Origin: CAYLZN01 sp964387935
Lineage (GTDB): Bacteria > Acidobacteriota > Vicinamibacteria > Vicinamibacterales > JAFNAJ01
Direction of reading: 5' to 3'
Length of the DNA stretch: 7,158 nucleotides
NCBI GenBank assembly: GCA_964387935.1
Contig: CAYLZN010000306.1
Location: 1-7,158, forward strand
Part shown: piece after piece, positions 1 through 5,327 of the stretch
Layout: the number at the start of each line of letters is the position of its first letter
Numbering within the stretch: position 1 is the stretch's first letter
Program-made: the position numbers and the translations under genes
Notes under the pieces: generated by a model
Seen by the model: only the letters and a program-made list of their open reading frames with translations
What the model was told of the DNA's origin: nothing
Databases searched by the model: none

Positions 1-26
1 TAGCCTGGACGTCGCGCCCGACGCGC

Positions 27-2978
27 TCAGCGCCTGTAGACCGGATACGCAGGCCGTTTCACGCCGGGCAGCGGCTTCTTCGCCAGCTCCGCCAGCACGA
101 CCTCGATGGCCTTGTCGAGTTGGGGATCCTTGCCCTGACGGACGGCCTCGGGCTCGAGGTCCACCTCGATGTCCGGCGCGACACCGGTGTTCTCGGCAAT
201 CCACTGACTCGTCACAGGGTCCCACACGGCCGACGACGGCGAGCCGACGAAGCCGCCGTCCATCAGGGGCACGCCCGCGGCGCGGCCGACGAGTCCACCC
301 CACGTGCGGGTGCCGATCAGCGGGCCCGCGCCGGCCTTCCTGAAGTACCACGGCATCGCATCGCCGCCGGAGCCCGCCGTCTCGTTGATCAGCATCACCT
401 TCGGTCCGAAGATTGCGCCCTGCGGCTGCACTTCGTTTTCGCCGTCACGTGTGGCCACCATGCTCATCAGCGGCCGCTTGAGGATCTCGACGATGTCGGT
501 GGCGAGGTTGCCGCCGCCATTGAAGCGCTCGTCCACGATGAGGCCTTCCTTGCCGACCTGCGCGTAGAAATAGCGGTTGAAGTTCGTGTAGCCGCCGGTC
601 GACGTGTCGGGCATGTAGACGTACGCCACGCGGCCGCCGGTCGCCTTGTCGACGTAGCGCCGGTTGTCCTCGATCCACGCGTAGTTGCGCAGCGCCTGCT
701 CGCTGGCCACCGGCACCACGGTCACCTGGCGCGAGCCCTCGGCGGCCGCCGTCGGCCCCACGCGCAGCACGACGCTCTTGCCCACCGTCCCTTCGAAGAA
801 GCTGAAGACGCTGTCGCGGGCGGTGACCGGGCGGCCGTTCACCTCGAGGAGGTACTCGCCAGCCTTGACGTTGACGCCGGGCTGCGTGAGCGGGGCCCGC
901 AGCTGCGGGTTCCAGTTCTCGCCGTTGTAGACGCGGGCGAACCGGTACCGCCCGCCGTCGATCGCGAAGTGTGCACCGAGCAGACCGGTCTGCACGCGAC
1001 GGACGTCTGGCGTGATGCCGCCTCCGACGCCCAGGTGGCTCACGGTGACCTCGCCGAGCATCTCGGCGAAGAGGTAGTTGAGATCGCTGCGTGATGACAC
1101 GCCGGCCAGGAACGGCTCGTACTTCTTCTCGGCCGCCGCGAGATCGAGGCCGTGGAGGCGCGCGTCGTAGAAGAACTCGCGCTGGATGCGCCACGCCTCG
1201 CGATACATCTGGCGCCATTCGGCGCGCGGATCGACGCGCACTTCGATCGTGTCCGTCGCGAGCGCACCGGTCGTGGGCGGTCCCGAGGGTGCCGGCGTCG
1301 GCGGAGCCCCCAGCGCGGGCATGGGCCGGAGCGCGACAATGAACCAGCGCTCGCCCTGGCGGTAGCCGATCTTCTCGCCGTTCCGGGCGATCTCGAAGTT
1401 GTTGACGCCCGACACGACGACGTCTGACTTCCGCGACTTCAGGTCGTAGCGGTGCACCGTTGCACCGCCCGGGCCGCCCGGGCCGCCGGGTGCCGCGAAC
1501 GGATCCGGCGCTTCGAGGGCCAGCAGCATGCCGGCCTTGCCCGCCTGAAGACCGACGTACCTGCGCGCGGGCATGGGCATGGCGAGGATGCGCTGGAGCA
1601 GGCCCTCGACATCGACCTTCACCGTGACGGCCTTCGCCGGCGGCTCGCCGGGTTTCGCGTCCGCAGCCGGCTTCTCGCCTGCCGGCTTCTCCTCGTCGCT
1701 CTCAGGCGCGAAGGGCGACGGGTCGTCCTTCGACAGCACGGCGAGGTAGACGCTGCGCGACACGGGGCGGCTGAAGCTGTGGATGTCGGGCTGCAGCGAC
1801 GCGCCGGCGTCCGTGCTCGCCGTGAAGTAGAGGGACTTGCCGTCGGCGTCGAACACCGGCGTGCGCGCGTCGCTCATCCCGTCGGTCACCTGGACGGTAA
1901 CGCCGTCGCCGATCGAGTACAGGAAGATCGCGCCGAGGTAGTTCGGCAGTCGCCGCGCGTAGGCCAGCCACTTCGAGTCCGGCGACCACGCGGCCTGGAA
2001 GATGTCGGCTGTGCGGCTCCAGTAGCGATCCTGCGCCACCTTGACGGGCTTCTTCGTCTCGAGGTCCACGCACCACAGCGACAGGTGGCTGTCGGTGAAC
2101 GCCAGGCGCTTGCTGTCGGGTGACCAGCGCGGCGAGAAGTAGATCGATGGCGTCGGGCCGAGCGGGATCTTCACCACGTCGCCGGTGCCCGATTGCGAGC
2201 GCACGTGCAGCGCGTACTCGCCGGATTCATCCGAGAAGTACGCGATGGACTTGCCGTCTGGCGACCACGCGGGGTCGCGCTCCATGATCCCCGGCGTGTT
2301 CGTCAGGTTGCGCGGGTCGCCCTTCTCGGCGGGCACGGTGATGATCTCCCCGTGCGCCTCGAACACGGCACGGGCGGCCGCCGGCGACAGGCGCGGGTTG
2401 GTCAGCGCCGACCCCACCCGCAGCAGCCGCTCGCGCACCTCGGGAAAATCAGCGGCCACGGTCACCGCCACGCGGCTGTGGCGGCCGGTCTTCAGGTCGT
2501 AGAGCCCCAGCGACCCGAACTGCTCGTAGACGATGGCTCCCGGGCCCGCCGACGCCGACTTGATGTCGTAGCCGTCATGGTCCAGCACGCGCGCGACCTT
2601 CTTCGCCCGCGTGTCGTAGGCGTAGAGCGAGAACCGCCCGTCGCGATCCGACAGGAAATACACCGTGTCGCCCACCCACATCGGGTTGAAGTCGTTCGAG
2701 CCCTCGCGCGGGACCTTCTCGATGCGCGAGGTGGCCAGCGTCGCCAGCCAGATCGGCGTGACGCGGCCGCCGCGGTACCGCTTCCAGGTCGTGAACGCCG
2801 GGGAGAAGGGCACGTACGCGATGCGTGTCCCGTCCCCCGAGAACGAGCCTTCGTTCCCTCTTGGCAGCGGCAGCTTCTCCGGCAGCCCGCCGTCGAGACC
2901 GATCGTGAAGAGCTCCACGAATCGCGAGTACGCCGTGCGGGCCGACGAGAAGAGGACTCGCCTCCCGTCCGGCGTCCG
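27..2978 (-). CDS. Tricorn-like protease: PD40 beta-propeller, PDZ and S41 peptidase domains, N-terminus missing
   Basis: Serine peptidase of the tricorn/S41 family, which trims peptides; bacterial relatives usually carry a signal peptide. Residue numbers count from the furthest in-frame GTG at 3317, although only residues from about 114 look like this family. In order: PD40 propeller blades (TPDGRRVLF at 115, SPDGK at 352, SPDSK at 399 and 445); a Lys/Pro/Ala-rich linker (540-563); a second beta region with a GGPGGPGG loop (611); a helical tricorn core (700-765); a PDZ-like region (about 815-870); and the S41 core (890-1055). The catalytic set is visible: Ser760-His761 in VSHLGVGGG, nucleophile Ser983 in AGSGGD, and Glu1042 in AENTGVAPD. 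The spacing matches archaeal tricorn (Ser745, His746, Ser965, Glu1023). The signal peptide and roughly the first 120 residues expected of relatives are absent; upstream, this frame is only a shadow of the kinase propeller. No credible start codon with a ribosome-binding site is seen. The family call is secure; the start and whether it is expressed are not. Confidence 0.85.
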   Translation of the reverse strand, partial: RTPDGRRVLFSSARTAYSRFVELFTIGLDGGLPEKLPLPRGNEGSFSGDGTRIAYVPFSPAFTTWKRYRGGRVTPIWLATLATSRIEKVPREGSNDFNPMWVGDTVYFLSDRDGRFSLYAYDTRAKKVARVLDHDGYDIKSASAGPGAIVYEQFGSLGLYDLKTGRHSRVAVTVAADFPEVRERLLRVGSALTNPRLSPAAARAVFEAHGEIITVPAEKGDPRNLTNTPGIMERDPAWSPDGKSIAYFSDESGEYALHVRSQSGTGDVVKIPLGPTPSIYFSPRWSPDSKRLAFTDSHLSLWCVDLETKKPVKVAQDRYWSRTADIFQAAWSPDSKWLAYARRLPNYLGAIFLYSIGDGVTVQVTDGMSDARTPVFDADGKSLYFTASTDAGASLQPDIHSFSRPVSRSVYLAVLSKDDPSPFAPESDEEKPAGEKPAADAKPGEPPAKAVTVKVDVEGLLQRILAMPMPARRYVGLQAGKAGMLLALEAPDPFAAPGGPGGPGGATVHRYDLKSRKSDVVVSGVNNFEIARNGEKIGYRQGERWFIVALRPMPALGAPPTPAPSGPPTTGALATDTIEVRVDPRAEWRQMYREAWRIQREFFYDARLHGLDLAAAEKKYEPFLAGVSSRSDLNYLFAEMLGEVTVSHLGVGGGITPDVRRVQTGLLGAHFAIDGGRYRFARVYNGENWNPQLRAPLTQPGVNVKAGEYLLEVNGRPVTARDSVFSFFEGTVGKSVVLRVGPTAAAEGSRQVTVVPVASEQALRNYAWIEDNRRYVDKATGGRVAYVYMPDTSTGGYTNFNRYFYAQVGKEGLIVDERFNGGGNLATDIVEILKRPLMSMVATRDGENEVQPQGAIFGPKVMLINETAGSGGDAMPWYFRKAGAGPLIGTRTWGGLVGRAAGVPLMDGGFVGSPSSAVWDPVTSQWIAENTGVAPDIEVDLEPEAVRQGKDPQLDKAIEVVLAELAKKPLPGVKRPAYPVYRR
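1465..1490 (-). repeat. Short 9-bp tandem repeat encoding a Gly-Gly-Pro loop
   Basis: The plus strand carries ccgcccggg twice in a row followed by an imperfect third copy (ccgccggg). Inside the protease gene it encodes the GGPGGPGG loop at residues 611-618, probably a flexible loop within the second beta region. Such loops vary in length between relatives and could expand or contract by replication slippage. Confidence 0.7.
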
Positions 2979-2980
2979 AT
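2977..2980 (-). other. Junction between kinase propeller and tricorn-like protease sequence
   Basis: Upstream of this point the coding frame is the kinase propeller (ARWLPDGSRIVASANVI). Downstream, in a frame one base away, it is the tricorn family blade TPDGRRVLFSSART. The two PDG motifs lie at 3016-3008 and 2972-2964, only 44 bp apart, whereas successive blades of one propeller are normally spaced by roughly 40 residues. Tricorn relatives have a Trp codon (TGG) before the ACG CCG GAC GGG motif; here the sequence is CGG, consistent with a breakpoint just before the GG. The exact base is inferred. Confidence 0.6.
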
Positions 2981-3638
2981 CACGTTCGCCGATGCCACGA
3001 TCCGGCTCCCGTCGGGCAGCCACCGCGCATCCGTGAAACTGAGACCCTCGCCCGGCAGCCGTTGAGAGACACCGGCACCGGTGGGAATGATCTCCAGATA
3101 CCGCGTGCCATCCGCGGCCACCTGACTCCAGACTGCACGCCGCCCGTCGGGCGACAGGGCCAGGCCTGAGCCATTCCCCAGCCGAACCGCCGGAGAGCCA
3201 TCGGTCCGGCGGAGATACGCGACGGCGCCCGCGGATCCCGCACCTTGTCCAGTCTCGGTGAAGAGAATCGTTTCCCCGTCGTGGGAAATCGCGTTCACCC
3301 ACGAGGCTTCGAGCCACGACAGGTTCCGGTCGTTCCCTTCGCCGGGCCGCCGTACCGTCATGACGCCGTGATCATCGGTCTGCGCGAACAGGATCCGGCC
3401 GTCGGGAAGCGTGTCCCACAACGTCACGTTGGTAGGGACACGCATGACGGCGCGCCGGACACCGCCGAGCGTGACCGCGAGGATCGTGCGAAACAGCGGG
3501 GCGTCCTCCGTGGCGGTGTACCAGATCTCGTCGCCCCGCCACGCCAGGCCGTGGACGGTCCCGTACTCGTCCGAGAGCGTCGTCACATTGCCGGCCCGAT
3601 CGACGACGGCCACCGGCCGGCCAGGACCTGAGGCCCCC
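2979..3638 (-). pseudogene. C-terminal propeller fragment of the second kinase, displaced into another frame
   Basis: This stretch continues the beta-propeller of the kinase encoded just upstream, in a frame one base different. The protein reads as RPVAVVDRAGNVTTLSDEYG, then GLAWRGDEIWYTA, LPDGRILF, DRNLSWLEASW, SHDGETILF, LRRTDGSPAVRLG, LALSPDGRRAVW and ARWLPDGSRIVA. That is the usual order of blades in the sensor domain of acidobacterial Ser/Thr kinases. The frame is entered after the G run at 3634-3638. It has a possible GTG at 3613, overlapping the kinase stop by 31 bp, but no clear ribosome-binding site there. It loses family likeness after about 2979, where the remaining part of the propeller (perhaps 90-100 residues, judged from memory of the family) is replaced by protease sequence in a third frame. 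The open frame runs on to 2492, but that tail is Arg/Ser-rich nonsense. It is either a broken gene end or the middle of a fusion interrupted by indels. Confidence 0.7.
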
Positions 3639-5112
3639 GATAGTGAGCGAACGCCACGCGCTGCCCGTCAGAGGAGACCCGCGGGAAGCCGAGTCCGGTC
3701 CTTCCGCCCGCGGCCGGCTGCACCAGCACGCGCCCGATCGGGTACTCGAGCCGATCGACCCCGTCGACCCTACGGACGATTGCGAGTTCCGCGCCGTCGG
3801 GCGACCAGTCCGCGAATTTCACGTCGTCGAGCATCTCGCGCGGGACGCCGCCCGTGATTGGCACGCGCGCCAGCGTGCCGTAGGTGAACAGGTCCGTGTT
3901 CTGAGGTCCGAGGGTGAGCGCGACCTCGCCCGAACGGGACACGGCCAGGACGTTGCCCTCCGGCAGGTCGAGCGCGTTCGACTCCGAGCTGTCGAAGCGG
4001 CCGGTGTAGACACGGCACGGGCCGCCGTCCCAGTTCGCGCCCACGAGGTAGGTCTGCCCGTCCGGGGCCACGCGAGCCGACCGGATGACGCCGCGGCGGA
4101 ATGTCAGCCGCCGGAGCGACGGCGGGCCGGCCGACTCGCGCGTCCCGCCGAGCCACGCGCCGCCTGCCGCGCCAGCCACGAGCAGACCAACCGACGAGGC
4201 GCCGTAGACGAGCGCCTGGCGGCGCGACACTGCGGGCGCGCGGATCGCCGCTGTGTCCGTGGTTGTAGGAGTCGTCGTGGTCGAGACCAGCTCGAGGGCG
4301 AGCCCGAGATCGTGCGCGGAGTGGAAGCGATCGTCGGGCCGCTTGTCGAGACAGCGGCTAACGAGACGCGCCACGGCCGGCGGCACACTGGTCGGGAGTT
4401 CGGGCATGTCGTCATGGAGGATGGCGGTCAGCGTCTCTGGGACTGTCTCGCGCTGGAACGGTCGCGTGCCCGACAGCATCTCGTGCAGCACGATGCCGAG
4501 CGCGAAGATGTCGGCCCGCTGATCGATCGCGTCGCCTCGCACCTGTTCCGGCGCCATGTAGCCGGTCGTGCCCACGGCGACGCCGGCGCTGGTCATCGCG
4601 GTCAGCGTCTCGGACTCGGCGGGACCGATCAGTTTCGCGACGCCGAAGTCCAGGATCTTCACGCGGCCGTCGCGCGTGAGGAACAGGTTCTCGGGCTTCA
4701 AGTCGCGGTGGACGATGCCCTTGGCGTGCGCGGCCGCGAGCCCTCGCGCGACCTGTGCGGTGATGTCGATCGCGTGTCGCGCGGGCACCGCGCCGGCGCG
4801 AAACCGGGCGCGCAGGGTCTCGCCGTCCAGCAGCTCCGAGACGATGTAGGAGATCTCGCCCTCGCGCCCGACGTCGAAGACGACGAGGAGGTTCGGATGG
4901 TCCAGGGTGCCCGCCGCGCGCGCCTCGAACTCGAAGCGACGGAGGAGTTCGGGATCGGCCGCGTCGCCGGCGTGGGACAGGGTCTTGACGGCGACGTGAC
5001 GTCCCAGTCGCGGATCGCGGGCCCGATATACCTGCCCCATGCCGCCGGCCCCGATCAGATCTTCGATCTCATACGGGCCCAGCCGTGTACCGGGGGCGAG
5101 CATATCTGACAT
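3583..5112 (-). CDS. Membrane-anchored Ser/Thr protein kinase with partial PD40 beta-propeller (frameshifted)
   Basis: Hanks-type (Pkn-like) Ser/Thr kinase that phosphorylates proteins in the cytoplasm; the external propeller probably senses a ligand or partner. All key kinase elements are present: glycine loop GAGGMG (21-26), Lys43 in AVK, Glu63 of helix C, HRDLKPEN (135-142, an RD kinase), DFG (155-157), a Thr/Ser-rich activation loop (169-184) and APE (187-189). A Thr-rich linker (278-286) and one hydrophobic helix (about 300-322) follow, then propeller sequence with WSPDGAELAI (436) and RVSSDGQRVAF (479). The start chosen is ATG 5112 (MSDMLAPGTRLGPYEI), where kinase homology begins. It has AGGA 9 bases upstream, overlapping the stop of the small ORF. 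An upstream extension to 5283 is in-frame but Arg-rich and has poorer third-position GC. At 509 residues the protein ends early in a non-family tail (QVLAGRWPSS); the missing propeller is found in the next frame. Confidence 0.9.
   Translation of the reverse strand: MSDMLAPGTRLGPYEIEDLIGAGGMGQVYRARDPRLGRHVAVKTLSHAGDAADPELLRRFEFEARAAGTLDHPNLLVVFDVGREGEISYIVSELLDGETLRARFRAGAVPARHAIDITAQVARGLAAAHAKGIVHRDLKPENLFLTRDGRVKILDFGVAKLIGPAESETLTAMTSAGVAVGTTGYMAPEQVRGDAIDQRADIFALGIVLHEMLSGTRPFQRETVPETLTAILHDDMPELPTSVPPAVARLVSRCLDKRPDDRFHSAHDLGLALELVSTTTTPTTTDTAAIRAPAVSRRQALVYGASSVGLLVAGAAGGAWLGGTRESAGPPSLRRLTFRRGVIRSARVAPDGQTYLVGANWDGGPCRVYTGRFDSSESNALDLPEGNVLAVSRSGEVALTLGPQNTDLFTYGTLARVPITGGVPREMLDDVKFADWSPDGAELAIVRRVDGVDRLEYPIGRVLVQPAAGGRTGLGFPRVSSDGQRVAFAHYRGPQVLAGRWPSSIGPAM
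3634..3638 (-). other. Probable one-base deletion in a run of five Gs, shifting the kinase frame
   Basis: On the coding strand the sequence is tat cgg ggg cct. Adding one G to the run gives RVAFAHYRGASGPGRPVAVVDRAGN, which passes smoothly into the family-like propeller in the second frame. Without it, the kinase ends 18 codons later at 3583. A single missing base in a homopolymer is the simplest explanation. It may be a real mutation or a sequencing error. A run of five Gs is short for transcriptional slippage, and no strong slippery heptamer is apparent. Confidence 0.65.
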
Positions 5113-5121
5113 GTGGCGCGA

Positions 5122-5125
5122 TCCT
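5122..5125 (-). promoter_or_regulatory. Ribosome-binding site for the second kinase
   Basis: AGGA sits 9 bases upstream of the ATG at 5112 and overlaps the TAG stop of the small ORF (TAGGA). This supports the ATG over the upstream in-frame GTG at 5283. The overlap suggests translational coupling between the two. Confidence 0.6.
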
Positions 5126-5276
5126 AGCGTCCTGGCTTGAGTGTCTGTACGGCCCGCTCGGGCGGGATCGTGCGGGAAGGCTGCGCCGACTCGGGCGCGC
5201 GCGCTCGCGGAAAGTAGCCGAGATTTCGCATCGTCTCGTCCACGAGATCGAGCGCACGCTGGAAGTCGGGATTCAC
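5124..5276 (-). CDS. Small ORF, 50 residues, unknown function
   Basis: I do not recognise this gene. It starts at GTG 5276 with GGAG six bases upstream (5286-5283) and ends in TAG, with 11 bases before the kinase ATG. The protein begins VNPDFQRALDLVDETMRNLG, a plausible amphipathic acidic helix, and has a Pro/Arg-rich basic C-terminal half ending in KPGR. There is no signal peptide, membrane helix or Cys. About three quarters of its codons end in G or C (38 of 50 by hand count), clearly more than the overlapping frame of the kinase extension, as expected for the real frame in a GC-rich genome. It lies 51 bp after the upstream kinase stop, so it looks like the middle gene of an operon. It could be a small regulator or partner of the kinases, or a leader peptide coupling kinase translation. 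It could also be chance: 50 codons is short and no homology is known to me. Confidence 0.45.
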   Translation of the reverse strand: MNPDFQRALDLVDETMRNLGYFPRARAPESAQPSRTIPPERAVQTLKPGR

Positions 5277-5282
5277 GATGCA

Positions 5283-5286
5283 CTCC
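5283..5286 (-). promoter_or_regulatory. Ribosome-binding site for the small ORF
   Basis: GGAG is placed six bases before the GTG at 5276, close to the optimal spacing. It is the strongest Shine-Dalgarno-like site I found between the two kinase genes and is the main argument that the small ORF is translated. Confidence 0.45.
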
Positions 5287-5327
5287 AGCGTATCAGACGT
5301 CCGCAGCCCCGGCTTGCGACGCCATCG

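Noticed and set aside
10..23. Short inverted repeat (CGTCG, 4-base loop, CGACG) after the protease stop, possible terminator
   Set aside because: Only a 5-bp stem with no following T run; such stems are common by chance at this GC content, and the window ends here.
2492..2978. Continuation of the second propeller frame to its stop at 2492
   Set aside because: It becomes Arg/Ser/Thr-rich low-complexity sequence antiparallel in quality to the clear protease frame over the same bases, so it is a shadow.
2979..3317. N-terminal extension of the protease frame up to the GTG at 3317
   Set aside because: The residues (MARSLVGERDF and on) resemble nothing in the family, are Arg/Gly-rich, and overlap the real propeller coding frame; no good ribosome-binding site precedes the GTG.
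120..5109. Long plus-strand open frames (for example 120-1094, 1452-2123, 2193-3065, 3643-5109)
   Set aside because: They are Arg/Ala/His-rich antisense shadows of the minus-strand genes, typical of very GC-rich DNA, and show no family motifs.
5113..5283. Kinase start at the GTG at 5283 (57 extra residues)
   Set aside because: The extension is Arg-rich with poorer third-position GC, kinase homology begins right at ATG 5112, and that ATG has its own AGGA site.
5277..5327. Promoter in the 51-bp gap after the first kinase
   Set aside because: No recognisable -35/-10 pair; the gap is short and fits an operon spacer.
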